The position numbers were made by a program, and so were the translations under genes. Under the pieces are notes generated by a model. That model was not told the DNA's origin. It did no database searches and saw only the letters and a list, made by a program, of their open reading frames with translations. Positions 49,371 through 60,801 of a stretch of DNA of 64,000 bases are shown here, piece by piece. How positions within the stretch are numbered: position 1 is the first letter of the stretch; each line of letters opens with the position of its first letter. The DNA is from Branchiostoma floridae (lineage: Eukaryota > Chordata > Leptocardii > Amphioxiformes > Branchiostomatidae). The stretch spans positions 19,596,953 through 19,660,952 of the forward strand of contig NC_049982.1 of NCBI RefSeq assembly GCF_000003815.2, read 5' to 3'.

Positions 49371-51019
49371 CAGCACCAATGATGTGTGACGTCTTCACCA
49401 GGATGTTGGTCGGCACGTTTGGGTCTTACATTCCCGCCTAAATCATGGGGTAACAAAATAGGCGACATCTCCTCGGTACGGGCAAAATGGTTTTCGCTGC
49501 GTTCAAAACAATGTCAAACTGTGGACCTTCTGTGTGACAGATTTTGACAAGAATCAAGATATCTATAAAGGTCTGTAAAATATAAGAGCAATCTATCTTT
49601 ATGGTGGACAATAGCCATCTTTTGTACATTGTGACATGGTAATATTTCTTGTTGACGTACGTTATGTTGCATATCAGTTTGTCCACACTGAGCTTATATT
49701 AAACCTGATGTGAGACAATTCTGACACTGATTTTGGGACATATAAGAGACAACATTCTAGAATATGTCTGCCTTTCATACATAAGGCAGTTGGGAAGAGA
49801 CTTGAGTAATTTCACTCCGTTTCGCATATAATCAACATACGTCAAGTTTAAACTATTTTGGTAAATTCACACATTCTAGTTAACAATTTTGGCAAACCTG
49901 TGCAATCCCGTGTACATACTATCCTATTCAGATATGAATGTCAGAATTATCGGACAAACCTAAACATATCATTTTTCGGGTTGTATAATGCAATTGAGTA
50001 GTTGGGTGTAACATGAAATTTTGATAACCTTCTTCAGAAAATTGATAACCTTCTTCAGAAGTGACATATTAGCGTATGTACTACAGGCCAAAATTGCGTA
50101 TTAAGACTTTTCCAACGAGAAGACAATCATGACAACTTGCCTTCATTTTAATACTTAGTTCAGTACATTTCAAAACACATGCCAAAATGGACTGGACAAT
50201 GTTTAATATATAAACACCCACACTATCGTAATGTCGGGTACATTCCTTGACAAAGTACTAGTCAGTTAGCTACTGTCAATTTCTCTATAATAATTTGTTT
50301 TTAACAGAATGTTATATCTATCACGATCTGGTATCCAGCCCTGAAGCAAATGTTGCACAGGACAGACTTGAATCTTGCAGATAAATGATGATTGTCACAG
50401 TCTGATAGAATATCTCTGTACGCAGTTATATCGGTGTACATGTGCTGTATGCAAAGTACTAATACGACTTTCAAGCTTATACATCAAACCAACTGCATAA
50501 CATAATGTTTCAATCAGGTAAAGCGTATGGCAAACTCTTGGGGACCAAGATAGGTCGTACAAATTATAAGCTGGCTACACTGATTGACAATTCTAAAAGC
50601 TCGGCTACTGTACATGGTGTACAAATTACTGTAGATAATATCATTCGCAGCATCCGATTGGCGATAGTCTTTGAACCATTGTAAGCATCAAGGAAGAACG
50701 CATCTTTTCTGGCTATTCAACATTTTCTCTCGAATGTGGAATTTGCTTACTGTAAATAAAAAGAATGGATATATTACGCATCGTTTGATACTGACATGTC
50801 TGTTGTTGTACAAGAATGAAATAAATTAAAGATGAAATTCTTTGTTCAGTTAAAGGTGGGACTTTCTTTTTGTCTTTATCATGGACGTTTGTACCGAGTC
50901 AATTGTAATGTAATTGATGTTCCGCATGTTCTCTATTGTCTGATCGTCTGCAAGTTTGTTTGGGAGATAAAACATCTTCTTGGATTGTAGAGAATAATTG
51001 GTTTCTTGTTTCTTGTGTG

Positions 51020-52295
51020 ACCATAGATGTACTCGTAGTGGCCTCAACCGAGAGATGTTTATTGTTTATAGGCCATTAAATCTGCACAAATCATGGTAGG
51101 TACACCTGCGAACCCACACCTGTGATGAATGTTAAATGTTTTCAATTTGTGATTTAACCAATGTGAAAATCCTTACCCTTAAATATGCCATTTTACGTAA
51201 ACCCCCTCCCGAAAATTAACCATCATGTATGTGTAAAGAGAACTTGGACTTTCTTTGAGATGGATTCTGACTTTTAGTCCACACCATGGGAATAACAACC
51301 GATCACAACGGCTACCAATTCCATCGTGCCAGTGGGATGTGTTGTTTAACTGTCAATGACAGTGCCGTGTCCAGTAGGAAATTAAACGGGCCATTAGCTC
51401 TCCCTGTGGACGCAGGCACCACACAGACAGCTGCGGCCCACAGCCGAGCCGGCCCGTCGAATCTACTGGCCAAAAAACTACGTAGTGCAGGTTTCTATTC
51501 ACAATTACTTTGGAGTAAAAAAAATATGCTTGTAATGTTTCTGTTGTTGTTATGATACATTCAGATCGGCGATTGTGACGAATGAAATACCCACCAAATA
51601 ATTTTGTATCACAGAGTTTCAATCTTTGTGCTCTGATTTATATTGATTCTGACACTTTACTTCATATTTCTTTCTCTATGCAATTTACATAAAACATAAA
51701 ACGAGCCCACAACTACATGTAGTCGACGTATCCCAAAAGTTCTGTTACACTGTTTTAAGCAGCGCCATTAGAGGATACATAAAAACGTCAGAGGACGGAT
51801 GCGTGGCGTTCTCATTTTCTACCCCAGGGAGGTCCCTCCAGTGTACCAGGTGGCGACCGTTTCCCGCCTGGGTTGTTCCATTGTGCAGACGGCAACTCAC
51901 AGATGCTACCAACCAATAATGCACCTGTGTCAAGACACGTGACCACCTGTTACCACCCTCCCATTCACAATAGACCCCAGTGAAGGAAGTAGGTGACAAG
52001 ACAAGGAATCGATAATTTCTGTTTTCACACTATGATCCTTCAATGTTTGCCCCGTTTGTGTAGAGTTTGCACGCTATCAGGACAGCATTAAGCTACTAGG
52101 ACTGTGTTTTATCTGTGAACGTTTGGCCATGGGTTGTTTGTCCGAGGTAGAGCATTCACCGAAGATAAAAGGTTTTGGCATAGGTGGGGGTTTGCAGGTG
52201 TGCCAACCACGATTTGTGCTGTAGGTTTAATGGCCTATCTATATGTACAACAATAAACATCTCACGGATGAGGTCACCATTAACACGTCTATGGT
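51020..52295. mobile_element. Possible 1.28-kb element with about 100-bp imperfect inverted ends
   Basis: The left end ACCATAGATGT...CCGAGAGATGTTTATTG...GGCCATTAAATC...ACACCTGCGAACCC is repeated in reverse at 52190-52295. No target duplication and no domain in the enclosed short frames. Could be an old non-autonomous DNA transposon. Confidence 0.5.
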
Positions 52296-52646
52296 ACGAT
52301 GACTGACCCATGGATTTAAAAAACACAAAATTAGGGCAGTTGTGTTACATCACCAAACGATTTCCCATCCATGGGGTAAAGGAGCGTGGGTATTTATGTA
52401 AGTGTGTTTATCATCACAATCTTACTCATACATGCTTGTCGTCCGAGTCCTAAATACGCACATGTAAGTACATGAGTGGTTACTTAAGCCAACGTGTTGT
52501 GCAAAGGTCGGATTCGATACACTAAGACTAGGAAAGTCTAAAGGTTCATAGTAACAGCGAAACTCGGATCTACCTGCACTGCCTGTTATACCAGTTTGTC
52601 AGCATACGTCATATTCTAGACTCACAAAGTTGCTTTTAAAGACTTC

Positions 52647-52688
52647 AAGCAAGGAGCTTTCATCAACGTTGATAAAAGCTCCTTGCTT
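52647..52688. repeat. 42-bp near-perfect palindrome
   Basis: AAGCAAGGAGCTTT and AAAGCTCCTTGCTT flank the inner palindrome ATCAACGTTGAT; one mismatched pair only, no loop. Confidence 0.85.
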
Positions 52689-53299
52689 CGAGCAAAGAGA
52701 AGGTCAATTTGTCTACTGTCTATGTGTTTTTAAAAACCTACAAAATTATTTCTTGATGTCCTAACTTACACAAGGTAACTTTGACTGGTATTTCTCCATG
52801 GACATGGCGGACACTTCTACTCGCCTAATGTTAGGAGGCGAGACAAATTGAAAGCCCAGTAATAACGTACGCCTAAAAACGTTAGAATAACAGCCGGAGC
52901 CAAACCTCTGCTTGGAGAGTGGACACTTCCTCTTTACAAACCTAAATGCGTACGTGTATCACATGTAAGACACAATTGGTACTGTATGTGCATTGTATTA
53001 TAACAAGCTCCTATCAACATATATAGAACAATATATGTAGAAATATTGCAAATAGATTACGTGGTGTATTTTTCAAAGTGATATTTTAAGTGGATTTTAG
53101 ACTCAGCATTTAATGGGATTATGTTAATGTCTTTGAGAGATTATTCAAACGATTGTACACTTTAGCTAAAAGCGACAGTGGTTTATATGATTAACCTTTG
53201 ATGTTTATGTGCAAGAAGTTGTAAGCAAAACTTTTAAAGAGAAATTCTACCATGTCGCATGTGAGTTACCAAAGGCCTCTGGTACGCTCCAAGGCGAAA

Positions 53300-53440
53300 A
53301 ATAATGATTGGTCCCAACCAATGGGATAGCCCACGATGTGTGATGTTGTCGGGTCTTGTGCAAACACATGCTGCCCGGGAGTGACGACTGCTGCATAATG
53401 AATGAAGTAGTAACGATGATCGCCTATCAGCATGTGAAAC
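53300..53440 (+). promoter_or_regulatory. Candidate HOPX promoter with opposed CCAAT boxes
   Basis: ATTGG (53307-53311) and CCAAT (53318-53322) face each other about 120 bp upstream of a GC-rich, ATG-free segment that ends in a consensus donor. Assignment to HOPX is by position and strand only. Confidence 0.35.
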
Positions 53441-53573
53441 AAGCGGCACTACAACAATAGCTCACTGGCAAGCGGGAATCCACACCGCACGGAGGGAGCC
53501 GAGTCAGTCACGTCAGAGATACGACAGGGACCGTACGTACGCTGGCTGTGTCCTGGGCAGGAACAGACGACAG
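53440..53573 (+). other. HOPX: Candidate non-coding 5' exon (HOPX 5' UTR)
   Basis: A GC-rich block without any ATG ends GACGACAG|GTAAGA at 53573. Its left border is a guess. It could splice to an acceptor upstream of the HOPX coding exon (TTACAG at about 58746-58751). Confidence 0.35.
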
Positions 53574-54851
53574 GTAAGACATTGAACAACGTTGACAAGG
53601 CTTACGTGATGCTGTTTTCTTCGTAACTATTTCATCTTCATCGCTTTGACACAAATCTCAGAAAAAAGTAGGGGAAAGGTCTTGGTGTGGAACACAGGTA
53701 ACACACGACTGACTGAATTTCTTTCACATTTCGTTGAACTTTCTGATAGTACTCCGTTTTGGGACACTAAGCAGAAAAGGCCACTACACGTGCAAACTAG
53801 CACTGTCGTTTGACTAAGAACATAAACACCCTTTGTTAGATCTTTAGATTTGTATTGATGCACAGTTATTTGGCCCAGGTGTTAACGTAAATGTTGTGTT
53901 TGAACAAAATGGGTTCAAAGTTTTATATTCAAAGGAGACAGATATATTCAAAAGAAAAAAAAAGTAAAAGTACTGGGAGATGAATTTGTTATACCAAAGG
54001 TTTTACATGTAAACGCCTAAAATTAGACATATGTCTGATACCAGCAAGGACGTTATATATATATTTTGCATGACCTTTACAGTATCTTGTCCCGACCCAT
54101 GCGTTGCTATTTAGAACCATCCGCTCGGTGTGACGAACAGAAAATATGTTCGTAAAAATATTGACATAAAACTTTCATGAAAGGAATTTTCCCCATGTTT
54201 CAATTCATATCCTTTGTGCGACAACGCACTGATGTCGCGTATGTAGTGCCTGCCATTGTGTCATCTCTCTTTTGTCACAAAGAGCAATTTTCGGAGAGGG
54301 TCATACATATTCATTAAGCCTTTTGGCCATGGTTTTTCCATGTCACCAAATGGGGTAAACCTGATAAGGGCGAACTGTGGAGTGAAATACGGTGACAAAA
54401 CGTCGCCGTCAGCACGCCCCTGGACGGGTTGTGGTCCCAAATAAATGGGACTGGGGGTCGCCAAATGTCAGTGTCAAAGGCATGCCATAGCCATTAGGTC
54501 ACACGCTCTCAGTGACGCACTGTCACCCCCCCCCCAAAACAACACCCCAAAACAGAAGGTTTTGAGCTGTTTTGGACAGGACAGTACGACTGTAAGACCG
54601 TGAATCAGTTCACTTCAAGGCATTGTTCTTTATTCCAGGAAACAACAATATTCTGAAATTCCATTTGTTTCATCTTTTTCGATTATCGTTGCAATATTCC
54701 CAGGACCTGTTTCTTCCTTCACAACTGAATTTCATATCATATGTCTCAGAAAAGATGTCAATGCAGCCTCTTCGTACATCAATGTATTTGAGATCTAAAA
54801 AACATTGGTCTCTTTACCTGAATGAGACGCAAATGTCATGTTTGCAAAGCA

Positions 54852-54869
54852 TGACGTCATTTGACGTCA
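54852..54869. promoter_or_regulatory. Paired cAMP-response elements
   Basis: Two perfect TGACGTCA palindromes at 54852-54859 and 54862-54869, one helical turn apart (10 bp start to start). CREB/ATF family binding to this octamer is established; function here is inferred. Confidence 0.45.
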
Positions 54870-57800
54870 TCGGCGTAGAATTTTATTCCACTATAACAAC
54901 AAGATAAAGCACATGTGTTCTTTTCCATAAGGGCTTTACAAGTGCTAAAAATAGCATAATGTCACAAGCTCATCGGTCATAAATAGTCTTATCTATCATA
55001 ATCAATACATGGTGCACCGCATAAGATTATGAAAGTTGTGGAAGACCTGTAATTTCTGTAATTCCACGGAAGTTTAAGCCAGAGGCTCACCAAATCACCG
55101 TATATTAAAACGTAACCCATTCATTAATCTGATGACCGTAGCTACCTGGACGCTTCCGTTGCCGTGCGTTTTTATACAGCGTTACCATCACGACGTTCCG
55201 TGTCTCTGTTCACGTACAAACAGCCACACATCACCTGATAAGGGCGCCGAGTCCTGGTCATGAGCTGTTTAATTTGCACTTATCTCATTCTTCTGTCGCT
55301 GAGTTCGTCTGGAAAACAATACGCCTGACGTACGGAGCAGACCACGATTTCATAGACCAGTTAATAAAATGTGTTTAAGAAATAAGTACATATCATTATC
55401 ACATCACCGTAAGTGTCGTAAAACTAATGTATGGGCAAAGTTGTAACACAAGCGTCAAGTGGTTTGGTGACAGAGAACAGTGAGAACATGCAGAAGTTGA
55501 GAAGACAAAATATTGCAGCGAGCTATATAGCTGTACGTAGCGATTGCAGATGTGGAGGGGATGTGCGGATAAGGGGGGAGGGGGTGGGGGGCTTCATAAA
55601 CTTCGTTCACCAGGCTTATCTCTAAGCAGATGTTGGGGTGAATATCAGTGCAGATGAGTCATTTACCTGAAATGGGTTAAGTAGCTGTCACAGAAGCCCG
55701 GCAATCTTCCATGCCCTACAGTACAATCTTCCATGTCCTAACACTATGGTGTTCATAACGTTATCCTAGATTCATGCATGGCTCGTGAACCATTTCCACC
55801 GGAAATCGATCAGAAACCGTACCGTTTTTCCCCGTTGTCATATTCCGGAATATGGGGCGGAACCATGCGCGAATATTCCCATGAAAGTGGTGATAATGGG
55901 AGCTGTACTGGATGTGAGGATTTTCCGCCCATATGAAACCAGTATTTCTGTATACATGAAAGTGTAAGCACTGATAATATACATTCGAACCAGTACGAAT
56001 GTACACACACTATAAATTGTTCCTAAAGGAATGCCTAGCGAATTCATTATATGATTATTTTACATCTTTCAAAAGGGAATAGACTAAATGCCCCATCAAT
56101 ATATTCACATAATTCTAACGACTCCTTTATGTGCGCTGGCGGAAATATAAAAATTGCAGCTGGCGGTAAGTAGCAATTAGGACCCCCAATTAGCAATGCA
56201 ATCATTCATCTACTCACTACCGAAATCACCGTGTTGCTTTATTCTCAAGTTTTTAATACCTGCCAGTCTATTGTTGTGTTCGTGATATCCGTTACTGCTT
56301 CTCAGTATTAAACTCATTAACTGGAGAATTCAATCATTGCCGATGGGTTCTGGTGAGTGGTGTCTTAATCATGGCGGCAATTTCTGAGAAAAAGATGATT
56401 TGCGACTATTGGAATGCCTAATTTGGCATCCATCGGTGTCTAACAAACATAAGATTCATTGAAGCATGGACGAAAAGCACTTGTCCTAATTCGGAGCGAA
56501 TGACGTGTGAATGATTGCAAAAGTTTAATGATTTCTTCACTGCAATTATGGTCATTATGTTCCTCTACAAAACACATTAGCGACACTTCTGTTTTAAGCA
56601 GGCACCGATCTTAGCGGAGGTAAACACATTCTAATGATACTTTCCCAATCAGTTGCAAGATACACATAAGATACCGTATTGTTTCAGATATACATCGTTC
56701 GAGTATTACATCCTATTTGGTCTTAATTTGGAAATGTAATTGTAATTATCTAGCAATCATCCCAAATTGCTAATGAAAAACATTGATGCGTGTATGCGGT
56801 ACAAAGAGAACGTGCGAAACAACATCACAACAACGCGTTCATAACAATTAGTGTTTTTTGTATTCTTTTTCGCTCGTCCTGTTTAAGATATTTATCTGTA
56901 TATCGAGGCTACCTCGTGACCTGACCTACATTGAACAAAAACACTCCAGCCCGCTGCTCTTTGGTTTCCGGCTTGTGGTAAAATGAAAAGCTCAGGCAAT
57001 CCATGGTTACACAGCTGTTTTCCTAGTAATGCATGCTGGCTTACGTAAGCCCTATACAGAATTTAATGCAAATCTGAGGGAAGTGTTTGACTAAAATGTC
57101 CAAGTAGATGCTGGGTCGCTTAATTTGTGGCTGCTAGCGACCGGATTTGTGAGAAAGCCCCCCCCCCCCCCTAAAAAAAACACATCTGCAAATATTAGTA
57201 GTTACAAGAAAGAAACACATTTTTATTGGAACGTCATTTCCTTACCATACCAGTCCTTGGCAAACAAGTTACCATCGCTAAGGGATAAAACGCGAGGTAA
57301 CAGCGACTAGCTGCTACTGTGAATTGGAAACGAAAATAACAAGAATTCAATGCCGTGCAATGCTGTGGGAATTTGTCTTGTATGTGACGACAATGACCAC
57401 AAAAGCCGCCATTTTACCACCACGATCTCTGACCTCAACCTACATGTCAATGTCAGATAGGTTACTGATTTGTATACCTGTGAAAATAGGTGACGTCATT
57501 TTCCACCGGGCGATTTATAACCCAATTCATGCCGATATTTCGACTAACATTGGGTCAAAAGGCATTGGAAAAAATGGCACCTTTTTGTTCATTCTCTAAC
57601 ACTAGCGTACAAATGCATTGCTATGCAACAGTACTCGTTTTTGTTGCTATAAACAAAGGACGTGTGCTCCAGTGTTTGGGACCCCTCCCCCTTCCCTGCC
57701 TGATGACCGCTAGCACCCCGGTGACGTCACACGACCGGCCTCTTGAAACTGAGAAGAGTGATTTTCTGGGACGTCGACAATGAAAAGACCCTTCGGCTTC

Positions 57801-57871
57801 TCAAGTAGAGAGGGAGTAGGTAGTGACGGTGTGAGGGATGATCCAATGTTACACGCGGAATGGAGCACAAA

Positions 57872-57949
57872 AAAGGCCAAACGATAGTATTCAGTCTTCA
57901 GCCACTGTTGCAACAGTGGCTGAAGACTGAATACCATCGTTTGGTCTTT
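57872..57949. repeat. 78-bp loopless palindrome
   Basis: Two 39-bp arms meet at GTTG|CAAC (57910/57911) and pair with two mismatches (for example ACGATAGTATTC against GAATACCATCGT). With no loop it is not microRNA-like; a cruciform or collapsed MITE pair is more likely. Confidence 0.9.
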
Positions 57950-58911
57950 GCTGTGTGATAGTTGGTAGTAGTATAGCAACTTATAACGGAGGCCAAACTT
58001 TAATAGGTACAGAAAACATGCAAGCTAAATCCAACAGGTGGTTGAGTATCACGAACTTACAGTTTGCGCCATTGGGAGACTTCGGGTGGTCAGAGCTGGC
58101 CATTGCCCTGTATTACCAGCCCTTTGAGAGTAAGAGCAATTCTAACATCGTAATTTTTGTCTCGAGTTGGATGCAAGACAATTTTGTGAGTACGTTAAAT
58201 CAATGGTTAAATTCGATGCGTGCGACGATCGAATGGTCTATTCGATTTCGGAAGAAAGACTACTGTATGATCACGAATCAGATGACTAAGGGTCCTAGAC
58301 CCCCTCACCCTCCCCACAACATGAGAGGTTAAGAAATGTGCTAATCACCACCCTGTCCTTGTTTGGTGGACAGTCCCTACGCGCCACATTTCGTTGACAG
58401 GCGTGTGTCGTATCGTTTGCACCCGTGACCCGGGTTACGCCGCGCCGGTAGTTGGCACTAAAAGGGCGACGCCATTCGCTCCCGCCCTCACAAATATTAT
58501 GAGAGCAAGCCGAGCTCGCCTAAGAGAGGTGTACTAGCACGCTAGAACCAAGTCATATACGTGTAGCTATGCAGGGAAACAAAACAATACTGGACCGCAT
58601 ATCGTTGTGATCTCACTGCGCTCTGTGGTAGTGCCAAACGACAATTATGTGCAGTAACCCGAAAGAAGTTCCAGGAGCTCATCTCACGGTGCTGTGGTTT
58701 TGAGTCCCATGGTACACTGACTGTGTTGTGTTGTATTCAAAACCCTTACAGGTGGTTGAACCGAGATACGGGGGCGCTGAACCAAAACCACAAACAACAC
58801 TTGAAAAGACTCGGACAGGAGACAGGGCGTGACGGTGTATATCACGCAGGTGTGCCCAGTGCTCACCATAGCTCCAGAACGGTTCGTGTGTCAACGTTTG
58901 GTCGGCGGAAC

Positions 58912-59100
58912 ATGTCGTCTTCCCCAAGAAGCCCCACGCTCATCACCGCTAGGCTCTCCCCGCCCGGACAAATGTCCCGAATCAGCGACGACCAGGAGAG
59001 GATCCTGGAGTATAACTTCGGCCACCTGACGAAGACTCCCGATGGAATCACGCTGGAGATCATCGCTGCGGAGTCGGGATTGTCCGTGGAGGAAACAGCG
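58912..59100 (+). CDS. HOPX: HOPX coding exon 1
   Basis: MSSSPRSPTLITARLSPPGQ then the first two homeodomain helices, ending GLSVEETA at donor GCG|GTAAGA. The frame is open further upstream to 58723 but without an ATG. An acceptor CCCTTACAG at about 58751 may start this exon. Confidence 0.9.
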
Positions 59101-60801
59101 GTAAGATATACGTTAGCCTACGACGGTACTTCATTTTTCATTGTTGATTAGTGAACTCAAAGTGGTCTCTCTTTACAGCAATGTGCTACAAGTTAACCCA
59201 GAGATCACTATTGTGGTCGTTTCTCCTGTTTGTAGAATTTGTGGCGCCTATCTAAAGATGCATCCGTAAGTGTTTTTCATTCACAGCAAAAATATGAGCT
59301 TCGGAATGCCTCAAAAGGCATGACTAGTTGATATTTGTGGTTATCACGACAGAACAATACACGCATATGCTATTTGGATATTCAGGGTATACTAGTACAA
59401 ACTGGCGACAATTGATGACCATTAGAGGTACAATATAAGGTCTCTTACATAAGTAGATTTTCATTCCGAGGAGAACAAATATCTCGGATGTTGTTGTTTG
59501 TGCACAAAGGCCAGTTTGTGTTCATGTCAAACACGGACTCGGTCCTAACCCCGTTATCTCGGCTCTATCAAAGGAAAAAACATTAAAGGCTTCTTCTTGA
59601 GTCAAATGCATTGATGCTTACATAGCAATCTGTCTCAACAAATGCGATGCCTCCAATACCGGCTTACCCATTATGGTTTGAAATATAGAAGTCAGATTAT
59701 GATAGCAATCTTGACACACAAAAAACACACCCATATTCAAAGCCAGAATGTTTCACCAAGTCTTCACATCGCCGTCAACTTTAGTTTTGGAGAAGAAGTA
59801 AAATGAGGAGGAGGATAGTAAGGTGCTATTTTCCCGTCTTGTGGTAACGATCAGTCAACGCTCGTCTGCATGCCTGTCAATCATTGTCCATCCTTGAGAG
59901 TCATGTTTTCCCGTGGCGGATACGTGTGCGAGCGGTTGTGTACGGTTCGGATTCGCCCCGTCAGTTAAACAAACTCATTTAACCCACTTACCCTTCGGGC
60001 CAAGGAAAGTTACTCACGCTGAAAATGGGAAGTCGTGTCAGCAGGGGATTCCTTAGTGTGAGCCGGGCTGCGTGTGGTGTTCCCAAAATCGATTAACTCT
60101 CAAATCGTCTCTTAGTGAACTTAAGCTTCTTTTGCTCAACTATGAACTCTTCACTACTCCATTTGTTCCCAAGCAAATTGGTGCCTTCCTGACAGCATCT
60201 GACACTGCTTCCACCATTGTACTATAATACTCATTTGGAAAGGCGATAGTACATCAAACATAGCCTCCTTGACGAAACAATTTTCCTTGGAGCAACATAC
60301 CAACCTCTGAGACAATCCCAGACTAATATGTGGGCCAAAATGTCCCTTTTTGATAAAAGAGGACGAATCACTTACTACGCTCAACATGTGCTAGCAACGC
60401 AGTATAAAAACAGCACCCCTAATCAGACGTGTTTCGAGATGCCATCTACGATTGTTGATTAGCCTCTTGATATGTTGTCAAACTTGTCATAAAATACTCG
60501 AGACGGGTTGCGCTTCCGGTCATCAAAGTTGTATAAACTGGTGACGTCACACCTCCCGTCCTACCAACGTCATAAGTTAGGTTGTTAACGTATGCAACTT
60601 GAGTTGTCTTAAACAAAAGTATAAGCAGCTGTACAGTTATTATGGGTCCGGGTCTTAACTGCAAAGGCTTCATATCGAACTTGTCAACTTTTACTGATGC
60701 ACACATTCCTTTTCCCCACTCAGAAATGGTTCCAACATCGGTACGCCTTGTGGAGACAGAAAGAAGGCCTTCCACCCAACAGCGGAAGGGTAACAGACTA
60801 A
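58912..60801 (+). CDS. HOPX: HOPX orthologue, homeodomain-only protein (2 coding exons)
   Basis: Exons 58912-59100 and 60724-60801 join in phase 0 to 88 residues. The homeodomain (about residues 18-77) reads DDQERILEYNFGHLTKTPD, LEIIAAESGLSVEETA, then KWFQHRYALWRQKEGLP; the protein ends RVTD. It matches human HOPX (EILEYNF..., LIAAEAGLSEEETQ, KWFKQRLAKWRRSEGLP, VTD end) without gaps across the splice. HOPX in vertebrates is a nuclear cofactor that does not bind DNA and modulates SRF-type transcription in heart and stem cells. Here homeodomain Asn51 is His and Arg53 is Tyr, so DNA binding is likewise unlikely. Start: ATG at 58912 has A at -3; a second ATG at 58972 would give 68 residues, nearer the human 73. 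Confidence 0.93.
60724..60801 (+). CDS. HOPX: HOPX coding exon 2
   Basis: Acceptor TTTTCCCCACTCAG; 25 codons KWFQHRYALWRQKEGLPPNS then GRVTD and TAA. Encodes homeodomain helix 3 and the conserved HOPX C-terminus. Too short to stand out as an open frame by itself. Confidence 0.93.
   Translation, partial: KWFQHRYALWRQKEGLPPNSGRVTD

Larger units (their letters stand above)
48467..53300. other. ANKRD55 3' flank and intergenic DNA
   Basis: Contains the foldback at 48787-49370, a 20-bp direct duplication (GATAACCTTCTTCAGAA) near 50021-50060, AATAAA signals at 50755 and 50820 that might end a long ANKRD55 3' UTR, the inverted-repeat-bounded block 51020-52295 and the palindrome at 52647. No gene was recognised. 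Confidence 0.5.
53574..58700. other. Region between candidate HOPX 5' exon and coding exon
   Basis: Perfect TGACGTCA sites at 54852, 54862, 57491 and 57722, the 78-bp palindrome at 57872, a poly-C/poly-A run near 57156-57181 and a GC-rich segment at 58430-58520. Frames such as 55785-55967, 57324-57599 and 57955-58332 show no recognisable domain. Confidence 0.45.

Noticed and set aside
52647-57949. microRNA hairpins at the palindromes
   Set aside because: Both lack a terminal loop of the size needed for Drosha/Dicer processing.
59232-59273. Alternative HOPX exon NLWRLSKDAS between GTAG and GTAAGT
   Set aside because: The exon at 60724 gives KWFQHRYALWR and the VTD end, a gap-free match to HOPX; the alternative lacks the WFxxR pattern.
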